Positions 34,873 through 46,256 of a stretch of 64,000 bases of DNA are shown piece by piece; the stretch's first letter is position 1; each line of letters begins with the position of its first letter. The DNA lies in the NCBI RefSeq assembly GCF_022965805.1, contig NW_027331413.1, forward strand, positions 80,159-144,158. Reading direction: 5' to 3'. The position numbers and the translations under genes are program-made. This stretch comes from Primulina eburnea (lineage: Eukaryota > Streptophyta > Magnoliopsida > Lamiales > Gesneriaceae). The notes beneath the pieces are model-generated. The model searched no databases. It was not told the origin of the DNA and worked only from the letters and a program-made list of their open reading frames with translations.

Positions 34873-35819
34873 AGATATATATATATATATACATATACAT
34901 ACAAACGTAAATATCAGAAAAGGGAACGAATAGCTGGGGAAAAGCTTTAAAACTTCTTCGACACTTATTTTGTGATTTATGAGCAAACCGTCTGTTTGAT
35001 TTTGAATCCGACTTCAGTGTTGTATTCCTATCGACGCAGGCTACAACTGAACGTAAGTTTTGTTGCGTTTAGATATCGTTTGAAATTATGATATCAATGG
35101 AAATGAATAGAATTCATGTATGATGTTCTTGATAGATTAGAGATCGTAGAATTGAAGTCAGATCGAAAAACAGATTATGGATATAATTGTTATGATTTTC
35201 GGAATCAATTTGACTAAGATTTCATATCAGATTATTATTGTTATTGAGATTATGAGTTATGGTATTATATCTGTGATGTTGGGACTGGCAGGATTATCGA
35301 GACTGTATTGTTATGCCGTCAAAACATCAGTTGATTGATATTGATCAGATTCAGTAGTGACTTCGATTATATCGGGATATTATCGATATGGATTAAATTT
35401 TATATGATCCGATATTGATCAGTTTATGTTTTGAGTTGAGTAATGATCAGAACGGGTTCTGAATTGAGTGATATATTGATATTGTGTCAGTTCGGTATTG
35501 TTATTACCAGATTGAGAATGGACAGAGTTGAATTCAGGACTTCGTCTTCGTTAGTGCGGGAAGATACATGTATAAGTCAATGTGTATTGGGAGATCGATT
35601 TGAGTCGGTTTAGACTTGAGTTTCCCTAAATCACATACTTTACTTTATTGCATTGATATCGCATTGAGGGGATTGATGTACTTGTTCTCTTGATTCATAG
35701 ATAGCAGGTATTAGAAGAGTAATCTTATGACAGAAGTGCCTAATAGTGGTGGGATCGCCACGGGCACATTGCACGATATCATGAGATAGTGTATTGGCGA
35801 TAGTGCCATAGTCTGTCAT

Positions 35820-36090
35820 CGGATAATTGGCTATCGATGTGGATAGAATTGTAGCTCCTTCTATTACTGGTGATCGGTACCATATCGATGTGGATAGAAT
35901 TATAACTTCTTCTATTACTGATGATCGATGTTATATCGATGTGGATTGAATCGGAGTTTTCTTCTATTACTGGTGATCGATACTATACCGATGTGCATAG
36001 AATCAGAGCTTCTTCTATTACTGGTGATCGATGCTATATCGACGTGAATAGAACTGGAGTCTTTTCTATTACTGTTGGTTGATATGGAAT
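35820..36090. repeat. About 60-bp tandem repeat in 5' LTR B
   Basis: Five copies of a unit built on 'atcgatgtggatagaattg...cttctattactggtgatcgat'. The same array is at 50315-50575 in the 3' LTR and, inverted and diverged, at 1-205. Confidence 0.88.
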
Positions 36091-36279
36091 GCCAATGTCT
36101 GGAAACCGAGATCCCTAGGCTAAGATTGAGTCTAGTCTGAGTCGTGGAATTACGAGCATTGTCGACAGTTTGATATTGATTATATTCAGCTTTTGATATA
36201 TATTGCTGTTATCTGTCCATGCTTTTATGTTTATCATATGATTGCATGTTTCGTTGATTTATACTGGGATTTATTCTCA

Positions 36280-36327
36280 CCGGAGTTATCCGGCTGTTGT
36301 CTTGTTTGTATGTGTGCATGACAACAG
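36280..36327. repeat. Conserved paired hairpins in LTR B
   Basis: CCGG(AGTTAT)CCGG is immediately followed by CTGTTGTC-18 bases-GACAACAG. Similar blocks occur at 39018-39065, 45104-45151 and 50769-50816, and inverted in J (near 17355 and 23960) and E (near 51857). They lie about 280 bases before the LTR end. Confidence 0.8.
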
Positions 36328-36613
36328 GTGGGATAGGATCAGGGTCAAGAAGAGAACGAGGCTGGACTAGATAGCGTGGAGATCCGGGCTTCGAAGCAAC
36401 TTAGGATTCAGCACTGATATGTAGTTGAACCTAGTTGAATTCTTGTAGATAACACAAGATTTTATGTTTATATGTAATATGTAATTTGAAGTAAATTACA
36501 TTTCGTTTCCGCTTTGCATTTAAAAAAAAAATTTAGACCCTTTTTATACTAATTGATTAATTAATCATAATTATGATGTAGAACATGATTAGTGTTCGGG
36601 TCCCCACAATAGG

Positions 36614-36625
36614 TGGTATCAGAGC
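36614..36625 (+). other. Primer-binding site of element B
   Basis: TGGTATCAGAGC, complementary to initiator Met tRNA, five bases after the LTR. Confidence 0.92.
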
Positions 36626-37015
36626 TGTAGGTCCTTGAACTGTAGGTTCCTTAGCACTGAGATAGAGGAGAGTGAGCGGGGTAGAATGAGTTTTCTTTCC
36701 TTGCATGTGATTGCTAGCATGTGATATATTATAATGTTGAATTACATGGTGTGTGTTAGCATGATGTTATGTGATATTGCTTGAAGTTACATGGCACATA
36801 TTTGAATATAAAGTTGAAATTACATTGTATATGCTAAGATTTCAGTATATTTTTACTGTATATTAAGCTACATGTTACCTGAATATCTGAGTTGATTTGC
36901 TAATATATATTATTTGAAACTGGATCAGTACCAATTCTTGATCAGAGGTAAGCTGATCTGGATTGGGATTGAGACGGATTTGTCTCCTGTTACTACTAAC
37001 ATCTGTGATTATCAG

Positions 37016-37189
37016 ATATTCCTCCTAGAAGAGTTCCAGAAAGGGGTAGTACTTCGTCTGATCAGATAGATGTATCAGAAACTCAGATGTAAATAATGTT
37101 AAAAGAGTTTCAGTTATTTCAGCCGCCGATTCTGAGTGGTATCGAGACGTCGGAAGATTGTGAGAACTGGTTTGATGACATAGAAATAC
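37016..37189 (+). pseudogene. Gag of element B, N-terminal part (interrupted by K)
   Basis: The frame reads IPPRRVPERGSTSS..., which aligns with the MPPR start of J's Gag, but the initiator codon is ATT. A TAA follows at the codon after the next ATG (near 37089). The frame runs to the duplication AATAC (37185-37189), where K is inserted, and continues at 45466. Confidence 0.85.
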
Positions 37190-37338
37190 AGTAATGCCCG
37201 AGGAATTTATCTCGTTAATCCGAAATGAGTTAGCGATGATTATTATAATCTATTGGTGATTATTGTTATGAGTATAGACAGAACGAATCGGATCGGGAAA
37301 GCCAAAAGATGATTTGATATGATGTGCAAGGAGAAGCC

Positions 37339-37602
37339 TCGCGCATATGCACAACGGGTATTGGCGCACATGCGCGAAGGAGGTAGAGCACTTGGCGCAT
37401 ATGCGCGAACTGAACGACGCACATGCGCGGGATGTCCAGAATGATCGGCGCATATGCGCGACGTAAATGGCGCACGTGCGCGGATTGGGCAGAATGATCG
37501 GTGCATATGCGCGACTTAAATGGCGCATATGCGCGAATTGGCAAAATGCTGGTGTGAGCTACCGGCGCATATGCGCGACATTGTTGGCGCATATGCGCGA
37601 AA
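37339..37602. repeat. GCGCATATGCGC palindrome array in 5' LTR K
   Basis: Ten palindromic units start near 37340, 37364, 37395, 37417, 37448, 37470, 37501, 37524, 37564 and 37588. Spacing alternates between about 22 and 31 bases over most of the array, so the units look paired. Same array at 43441-43704. Confidence 0.9.
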
Positions 37603-37650
37603 CGTGCAGAACATGCACAACGCCACTTGCCCTTGTATTATGCAATGCAT

Positions 37651-37691
37651 GTATATATATATATAAATATAAATATATATGTATATATATA
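37651..37691 (+). promoter_or_regulatory. TA-rich core promoter candidate of LTR K
   Basis: TATATATATATAAATATAAATATATATG lies just downstream of the palindrome array. In the 3' LTR (43752-43793) it has become an uninterrupted (TA)n run, showing microsatellite change since insertion. Confidence 0.5.
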
Positions 37692-39379
37692 AGCAAGCGA
37701 ATAACCCTTAGAATTCAGAACAAAAATCGAGACTTGGGGAGGAATTTTAGCTCACGATCTTAGAAACTAATTTGCGAGAAATCCGTCCGTCTGATTGTGA
37801 ATCTGAGTACGACACCGAGTTCCTATCGACGCAGGCTCTATCTGGACGTAAGTTTTGTTACGTTTAGACATGATTTAAATTTATGATATCGTCAGAATTG
37901 AATATGATTCAGATATGGCGTTTCTGCTACCATAGACATTATAGAATTGAAGTCAGATTAAAGAACACACTGTTTATGTAATTGTTATGATTTTGAAAGA
38001 TATTGACTGAGATTCGATATCAGATTTATGTTATCGTTGAGATTATGAGTTATATCAGTATTGATTATACGTTCCAGTATTATATTTGTGATGTTCAGAT
38101 TTACGGTGTAATTCAGATTGTATTGTTATGCCGTCGAAACATCAGTTGAGTTAGATTGATCAGATTCATATATGATTTCAATTAGATTGTGATATTATTG
38201 ATATGACTCAGATTGCATCTTGTTCAGATATTGATCAGATTGTATACTGAATTGAGTATTGATCAGAACAGATTGTATATTGAGTTATTCATTGATACTA
38301 TGTATTCGACATTGTCTTTTCAGATTGGATATGGACAGATTTGAATACAGGTCATCGTCTTCGTCAGACCGGGACGACAAAGGTAAAATTCATGTTATAT
38401 TTGGGAAGACATAACTCAAATCAGATCTCATTTGAGTTTCTCAATAAAATCACATACTAGATTATTGTTATATTCTGATACGAATATTCTTGTTTATATG
38501 CTGATATGCTACTGCTTTGTTTATAGATTTATATGCATTGCATTTAAGATAGGGAGTCTTGACAGATCCGTCAAACTTCTAGACATTCGGTGGTATCACA
38601 GCTTAGGGGAAGATTCACTCTCCTATTGTAGATGTGGATATAGATCAGACCGAAGTCTAGGAATAAGACGTACCGTCACCCCGATTGGAGAGTAGGTGAT
38701 AGATCGTCTTATTCACAACGGGATCCCTAGAGTTATAGTTGAGTTGAGTCTAGACATGATTTGACTAGAACTGCATGTGTTTAGAGATATGGTTTCATAG
38801 ACTATGAAACCCATATTTATTGCTTTCAGTTATGACAGCATGTTTATATGATTTGATTTAAATTGCATGTTTATCTGAATTGAGTTGCATGCTTATTTTA
38901 AATTGATTTCATAGATTATGAAATCTATTACTTTTCAATATAATCATGATAGCATGTTTTATGATTAAGATTGTTTATATACATGCATACCATGGTTTAT
39001 ACTGGGATTTATTCTCACTGGAGTATCCGGCTGTTGTCTTGTTTTGTATGTGTGCATGACAACAGGTGGGGCAAGATCGGGGTCGAGAAGATGATGAGAG
39101 AAGACGAGTTTAGCGTGGTGATTCCGGACTTGGATAGATTTGGTTTTATTACTTGAACTCTAGTAGTCGAACCTTAGATTAATTGAAAGACTATTGTACA
39201 TTATTTTATTTTTGTACTGAAACGTAGTTTTATACAGATATGTATATTACGTAGATGCCATTACCTTCCGCACTTGTATTTTAAAAAGAAAAATTTTTAG
39301 ACCCTGTTTTATCTTAATTGATAATTAAATCCCAAAGATGATTAAGAAGAAATATCAGCGTCCGGGTCCCCACAACAGG

Positions 39380-39391
39380 TGGTATCAGAGC
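39380..39391 (+). other. Primer-binding site of element K
   Basis: TGGTATCAGAGC six bases after the LTR end. Confidence 0.92.
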
Positions 39392-39785
39392 GATAGATCG
39401 TTTAGATTGAGATAGTTAGAACTGATAGATCATTTAGACTGAGGTAGATTGAGATAGAAGAGAATGAGCGGGGTAGATTGAATTTTCTTTCCTTGCATGT
39501 GATTGCTAGCATGAGAATTATTTCAATGTTGACTTGCATTGTGTGTGCTAGCATGATTTATTGCTTTCCTTATTACATGTTGTTTGTTATCTGAGTTGAT
39601 TACAGCATGTAATTACAAAGACTGAATCAGAACCGAGTCTGAATCAGAGGTATATGATCAGGGGAGGGCTGAGACAGATTATACAGATTGTGTATTAATT
39701 TGTTCGATATTCAGATATACCGCCTCGGAGATTTCCAGAAAGGGGTAGTACCTCGTCTGAACAGGTAGATGCATCAGAAACTCGG

Positions 39786-40616
39786 ATGGAAGTAAAGTTG
39801 GCAGAGCTTCAGTTATTACAGCCGCCGATTCTGAGTGGCACCGAGACATCTGAAGATTGTCAGAACTGGGTTGATGACATAGAAATACTATTTGATCTAC
39901 TGGATTGCACAAATGAACAGAAAGTTAAATTGGTATTTCACCAGTTACGAGAGGCGGCCAGAAATTGGTGGATTACAATCAAAGGAGTCTTAGCACAACG
40001 TGGTACTGTGATCACGTGGGAAGTCTTCAAGACTGAATTCTATCAAAGATTTTTCCCAGTTTCATACCGAGAGGACAAAAGAACAGAATTTGAGAATTTG
40101 AGTCAAGGGCAGTTGAATATTGATGAATATATTGCTAGATTCTCTACTCTAATGCGTTTTGCTCCTCATTTAGCTGGAAATGATGAAGCTGTAGTGAATC
40201 AGTTCATCAGAGGGTTGAATTCGAAGGTAGTTGCATTTATGAATCTGCAGCGACCTTACCATTTTGCGGATATCTTGAGTAGAGCGAAGAGAGCTGAGGC
40301 AAGTCTGATTAGACAATTGACACGGCTGTGTGTGAAGCAACCCCAGACACAGCAATCCCCTCTTCGATATGAGCGCGGCAGTACGAGTGGGAAGCAATAT
40401 CTGTTGAAAACTCGTAAGAAGCCATTTAAGAAGTTGGGAAGTGGTTCCTCTAGTTCAAGTGGTTCCAGCCCAAGCCATATTGATGTCTATTGTAGGACTT
40501 GCGGAGGGAGACATTCTTCAGAACAATGCCAAGGAGTGCTTGGTAGATGCAATATATGTAAACAGCTGGGGCATTTTGCTAAAGTTTGTCCCCAGAGATG
40601 GTCCCGAAGATCTTAG
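39786..40616 (+). CDS. Gag of element K (open frame)
   Basis: 276 codons from ATG 39786 (MEVKLAELQLLQ) to TAG 40614-40616. The retrotransposon Gag domain spans about residues 30-180 (RNWWITIKG, EFYQRFFPVSYREDK, GLNSKVVAFM). A basic Ser-rich linker follows, then two zinc knuckles, CRTCGGRHSSEQC and CNICKQLGHFAKVC, both complete. In-frame codons continue upstream to 39717 (IPPRRFPERG), aligning with the usual MPPR start, but that codon is ATA. So the frame begins 23 codons inside the family's normal N-terminus, or uses a non-AUG or spliced start. It is one of the few uninterrupted retroelement genes in the window. Confidence 0.88.
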   Translation: MEVKLAELQLLQPPILSGTETSEDCQNWVDDIEILFDLLDCTNEQKVKLVFHQLREAARNWWITIKGVLAQRGTVITWEVFKTEFYQRFFPVSYREDKRTEFENLSQGQLNIDEYIARFSTLMRFAPHLAGNDEAVVNQFIRGLNSKVVAFMNLQRPYHFADILSRAKRAEASLIRQLTRLCVKQPQTQQSPLRYERGSTSGKQYLLKTRKKPFKKLGSGSSSSSGSSPSHIDVYCRTCGGRHSSEQCQGVLGRCNICKQLGHFAKVCPQRWSRRS

Positions 40617-43280
40617 GGAACAGCGTTTAATTGAGAAACAGACCCAGAATCCACAACAGGTACTATTCTTTTATGATTAGATTGCATATGTATTGATATA
40701 TACTAATGCATTCCCTACGATTATTTTGAATGAGTTGCATGGAGATATGAATTATCTTTTGGGTCTGTTTATACTGTAGTATTAATCTTTGTACCTTTTA
40801 GGGAAAGAAAGATTGATATTAGAGATTTCCGTATATATTGTATACTACAGTAAGATGAGGATAAGATAGAGATAGATTATGATGTACTTGTGTTTTCTGA
40901 TTTGAACGCATTATTGATATGTGTATGCTGAACAAGTACAGACATATTGTAGAATTTTTCCAGAAATGGTAAGAGTCAGACCAGAGATGACTGATCAGTG
41001 GAGATACCACGATAAGGATTCTAGATAGAGAATTCCTTTGATACTGATGTATATGACTCGATTAATACAGAAAGGAGCAGATTGCATCCTTATGTATCCA
41101 GTAGATCCACTGAAATCGAGCCTAGCATTGACAGATTTGCCAGTAATGTATGAGTTGGCTGATATTACTAGATAAGATTTTAGAATTGCTTTATATCAGA
41201 AAGATAGATTTCAGAATTGAATTCAGATCAGATACTGATTGTTGTTTTAGAATTCAGTACAGAATGATATTGAGTGTACAGAATGATACATAATGAATTA
41301 AAAGAATTGAAAAATCAGTAGAAGAGTACCGACCAAAAGTACATCTGATTTAGGGATACTCTTGGGCATGTTCAGTATCTTCAGGGATGTTCTGATGATT
41401 TTATGCTCATTGTCTCTATGAGATTTGATATAATTGCAGCATCTGATTGATGGAATAGAATATCTGAAGATTGTATTGAATATTCTGAGAGCTGTGTTGA
41501 TTGTATACAGAAATTGTTCAGATAAGAATCTTGTTTGAAACAGATTGTATTCAGAATAGGCGATATCTGAAGTTAGTAAACAGACTGATTTTGTTAAAGT
41601 TGAGATTGTAATCAGTGACCGATAAATACCGATATCAGAAAGACCAGAAAGTTCAGAAATATTAGAATTGTCAGATATATATATTTTGTTTAATTTGACA
41701 GATTTTTTTATTCGACTGTTGCTTTATATCGACTGAGTATTGTTATTTCTCTAAATCAGTATTTGAGACATCTTATATTGTTTTGGGGAGCATATTTTAT
41801 TTGCAGATGAGATAGACCAGTTGATCAGAATGACATGAAGATATTTATCAGAAATACTTGTTTTATAAGTTCCCTGAACTCACTAGATCTGTATAGGATA
41901 TTGATATTTCGTTTCTGATTGGATATTACTGTTGTTTTGAATCCGTATATGCTACATATTAGTGTGAATTAGAGGGAGTATATACAGTTTCAACCGAATC
42001 AGAGTTGAATTCAAGAGTTACAGTAATTCAAGAATGTGATCAGAATGTTCAGAACTTGATTGTAATAACCAGAATAGGGTATCTATCAGAGTAACAGATA
42101 TGTGATGCTGTGTTTTGTATGAGACTGATTATCTTATGATGTCAGATGTGTCAGAATTGTACAGCAAAGCTTGATATCGATAGTCAGGGCTGAATACCAG
42201 GTAGGTATATTTTCTTTCATTTATGTTATTAACTGATTTGTGTATATCAAATAGTTCGAATCTGAAAGAACATATATTGTCAGAAGTTTACAGTTATGGA
42301 TTCAGTGTTCAGTCTGATGATTGAGAGTGTATTGTATTTGAACAGATAGTTGTGATATAGACAGATAAGATCAGTTATAACAGAATTGTGTTGAAATATT
42401 GGCAGAAATTGTACTGATATGTTTAAATCGCTAACAGAAAAGACAGAAAGATAGGAATCAGAAGATTTATTACAGAATTGTATAGTTCTAAATAGAAGTG
42501 GGAGTACATTTCTATGGCTTTTGTAATGAAATTACTGCCATTTTCCTACAGATTGTCATATGATACGATTAAGATTGACAGATTGTTTAATCTATATCTA
42601 TCAGTTTGTACCAGATAACATACAAACATGACCAAATGACATAGATTGATGTCAGAAAAGTGGTTAGAAAGATCGGAATGCCACAGTAGATTATATCAGA
42701 TTGTGATTTTGCTTGAGTTTGTATTCGTGACAGAATATTTCATGAACTCTCTTTTAGATTGTTTCACAGATTGACAGACTGTCAGAATATTTTATCCAGA
42801 TATTGGAAGATTTTGGTAGAGTTATAGAGTGCTGGATGTTAGCACTAATTGATATGACTTATTGTCACTGTAGGAATTACTATATGACAATAGCTATTAA
42901 GATAATTCAGAATGGACAGACTTAAGAGACCAACGTCGGATGATGACGATTGGTATTTGAAGCTGAAGACTGTATATGTCCTTGATTGGGATAATCAGAT
43001 TTGATAACAACTAGTATTGTTTTGTTATGAACTGTGATTGGTTTATACGGATGTTGTATAACCAACATGGCAAGATTGATTCTGTCAGAGTTAGTTTAAG
43101 AAGTATTATGATAGTATACTTCAAGAAGGCTTAGTTCAGATTTGGAATCAGAAGTTGATATAAGATTGAGATTCCAGAATGAATTTATTGAGATGAGTTT
43201 TTGATTTTAAAACTCTGTATACATTTTCTGATATATCTGAATTGATTGCTTGTGAGTTCGAGGACGAACTCAGATCTAAG
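40617..43280 (+). pseudogene. Shrunken, non-coding pol remnant of element K
   Basis: No long frame, but short conserved islands remain in the pol order. One near 40970-41165 matches the protease/RT linker of J (translated fragments RPEMTDQW, DPLKSSLALTDLP). One near 41280-41560 matches RT (ELKELK, a degenerate SDDF, then codons resembling the segment after FIDD). The region is about 2.7 kb, against roughly 3.7 kb for pol plus 3' flank in J, and is AT-rich with many small gaps. Element B has a colinear remnant at 46257-48810. Confidence 0.7.
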
Positions 43281-43291
43281 AGGGGGAGAAA
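43281..43291 (+). other. Polypurine tract of element K
   Basis: AGGGGGAGAAA directly before the 3' LTR, preceded by 'gttcgaggacgaactc', the conserved Tekay block. Confidence 0.92.
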
Positions 43292-43750
43292 TGTAATGCC
43301 CGAGGAATTTATCCCGTTAATCCGAAATGAGTTAGCGATGATTATTATAATCTATTGGTGATTATTGTTATGAGTATAGACAGAACGAATCGGATCGGGA
43401 AAGCCAAAAGATGATTTGATATGATGTGCAAGGAGAAGCCTCGCGCATATGCGCAACGGGTATTGGCGCACATGCGCGAAGGAGGCAGAGCACTTGGCGC
43501 ATATGCGCGAACTGAACGGCGCACATGCGCGGGATGTCCAGAATGATCGGCGCATATGCGCGACGTAAATGGCGCACGTGCGCGGATTGGGCAGAATGAT
43601 CGGTGCATATGCGCGACTTAAATGGCACATATGCGCGAATTGGAAAAATGCTGGTGTGAGCTACCGGCGCATATGCGCGACATTGTTGGCGCATATGCGC
43701 GAAACGTGCAGAACATGCACAACACCACTTGCCCTTGTATTATGCAATGC

Positions 43751-43793
<43 letters not shown>

Positions 43794-45460
43794 CAAGCGA
43801 ATAACCTTTAGAATTCAGAACAAAAATCGAGACTTGGGGAGGAATTTTAGCTCGTGATCTTAGAAACTAATTTGCGAGAAATCCGTCCGTCTGATCGTGA
43901 ATCTGAGTATGACACCGAGTTCCTATCGACGCAGGCTTTATCTGGACGTAAGTTTTGTTACGTTTAGACATGATTTAAATTTATGATATCGTCAGAATTG
44001 AATATGATTCAGATATGGCGTTTTTGCTACCGTAGACATTATAGAATTGAAGTCAGATTAAAGAACAGACTGTTTATGTAATTGTTATGATTTTTGAAAG
44101 ATATTGACTGAGATTCGATATCAGATTTATGTTATCGTTGAGATTATGAGTTATATCAGTATTGATTATACGTTCCAGTTTCAGATTGACGGTGTTATTC
44201 AGATTGTATTGTTATGCCGTCGAAACATCAGTTGAGTTAGATTGATCAGATTCAGATATGATTTCAATTAGATTGTGATATTATTGATATGACTCAGATT
44301 GCATCTTGTTCAGATATTGATCAGATTGTATACTGAATTGAGTATTGATCAGAACAGATTATATATTGAGTTATTCATTGATACTATGTATTCGACATTG
44401 TCTTTTCAGATTGGTTATAGACAGATTTCAATACAGGTCATCGTCTTCGTCAGACCGGGACGACAAAGGTATAATTCATGTGATATTTGGGAAGACATAA
44501 CTCAAATCAGAACTCATTTGAGTTTCCCAATAAAATCACATACTTGATTATTGTTATATTCTGATATGAATATTCTTGTTTATATGCTGATATGCTACTG
44601 CTTTGTTTATAGATTTATATGCATTGCATTTAAGATAGGGAGTCTTGACAGATCCATCAAACTTCTAGACGTTCGGTGGTATCACAGCTTAGGGGAAGAT
44701 TCACTCTCCTATTGTTGATGTGGATATAGATCAGACCGAAGTCTAGGAATAAGACGTACCGTCACCCCGATTGGAGAGTAGGTGATAGATCGTCTTATTC
44801 ACAACGGGATCCCTAGAGTTATAGTTGAGTTGAGTCTAGACATGATTTGACTAGAACTGCAAGTGTTTAGAGATATGGTTTCATAGACTATGAAACCCAT
44901 GTTTATTGCTTTCAGTTATCACAGCATGTTTATATGATTTGATTTAAATTGCATGTTTATCTGAATTGAGTTGCATGCTTATTTTAAATTGATTTCATAG
45001 ATTATGAAATCTATTACTTTTAAATATAATCATGATAGCATGTTTTATTATTTAGATTGTTTATATACATGCATACCATGGTTTATACTGGGATTTATTC
45101 TCACCGGAGTATCCGACTGTTGTCTTGTTTTGTATGTGTGCATGACAACAGGTGGGGCAAGATCGGGGTCGAGAAGATGATGAGAGAAGATGAGTTTAGC
45201 GTGGTGATTCCGGACTTGGATAGATTTGGTTTTATTACTTGAACTCTAGTAGTCGAACCTTAGATTAATTGAAAGACTATTGTACATTATTTTATTTTTG
45301 TACTGAAACGTAGTTTTATACAGATATGTATATTACGTAGATCCCATTACCTTCCGCACTTGTATTTTAAAAAGAAAAATTTTTAGACCCTGTTTTATCT
45401 TAATTGATAATTAAATCCCAAAGATGATTAAGAAGAAAGATCAGCGTCCGGGTCCCCACA
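43292..45460 (+). repeat. 3' LTR of element K
   Basis: 2169 bp, TGTAATGCCCGAGGAATTT to CGGGTCCCCACA, followed by AATAC. The palindrome array is at 43441-43704, (TA)n at 43752-43793 and the hairpin block at 45104-45151. Relative to the 5' LTR it lacks a short segment near 44178. Confidence 0.94.
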
Positions 45461-45465
45461 AATAC

Positions 45466-46256
45466 TGTTCGATTTACTTGATTGTACAGATGAGCAGAGA
45501 GTTAAAATGGTGCCTAACCAGTTACGAGAAGCCGCCAGGAGTTGGTGGATTACAAGTAAAAGAATGTTAGAACAGAGAGGTACAGTGATTTCGTGAGAAA
45601 TATTCAGAACTGAATTTTATCGAAGATTTTTCTCAGTTTCGTACCGAGAGGACAAGAAAGCAGAATTTGAGAATTTGAGGCAAAGTCAACTGAACATTGA
45701 AGAGTATGTTGCTAAATTCTCTACTCTACTGCGTTTTGCTCCTCATGTAGCTGGGAATGATGAAGCTGTAACGGCTCATTTCATCAGAGGATTGAACTCG
45801 GAGATAGTTGCATTGATGAATATGCAGCGACCTTACCATTTTGCTGATGCCTTGAGTAGAGCGAAGAGAGCAGAGGCGAGTCTGATTACACAACTAGGAA
45901 GGTTGTGTGCGATGGAACCCCAGACACAAAAATCCTCTCTTAGATTTGATAGTGGCAGTACGAGGGAGAAGCAAGAGTTGCTGAAAGCTCGAAAGAAGCA
46001 GGTTAAGAAATTAGGAAGTGGACCGAGTGGTTCAACTAGCTCCAGTGGTTCTATTCCGAGTTATACTGGAGTGTATTGCAGAACTTGCGGAGGGAGACAT
46101 AACACAGAGAAATGCCAGGGGGTAACTGGTAGTTGCAACATCTGCCGACAGTCTAGACACTTTGCTAGAGTTTGTGCACAGAGAGGTTCCCAAAGATTTC
46201 AGGGAGCAGGATCATCTGGGTGTGGTGATCGAGGAACAGACCCAGGACACATATGA
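45466..46256 (+). pseudogene. Gag of element B, C-terminal part
   Basis: Resumes after the K insertion at LFDLLDC and runs to TGA at 46254-46256. One internal TGA lies near 45596, where Trp is expected (VIS-stop-EIF). From ATG 45675 it is open for 193 codons. It has the second half of the Gag domain, a basic linker and both zinc knuckles (CRTCGGRHNTEKC and CNICRQSRHFARVC). At the gag/protease boundary it has CAG, where J and K have TAG. Confidence 0.88.

Larger units (their letters stand above)
34318..36608 (+). repeat. 5' LTR of element B
   Basis: TGTAAGGCCCGAAAATTTG to GTTCGGGTCCCCACA, 2291 bp. Order: GC-rich array 34489-34872, TA-rich tract 34874-34892, a block near 35020 shared with A and K ('cctatcgacgcaggct'), a 60-bp tandem repeat 35820-36090, and a hairpin block 36280-36327. 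Confidence 0.93.
37190..39374 (+). repeat. 5' LTR of element K
   Basis: 2185 bp, ending GTCCGGGTCCCCACA. It contains ten GCGCATATGCGC-type palindromes (37339-37602), a TA-rich tract (37651-37691) and the hairpin block at 39018-39065. Confidence 0.93.
37190..45460 (+). mobile_element. Tekay-type element K, gag-only, nested in B
   Basis: 8271 bp, LTRs 37190-39374 and 43292-45460, flanked by AATAC (37185-37189 and 45461-45465). The first LTR base is A instead of T. It has a primer site, an intact Gag frame, then about 2.7 kb of non-coding pol remnant and a polypurine tract. The LTRs are very similar, so it inserted recently relative to B. Confidence 0.94.
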
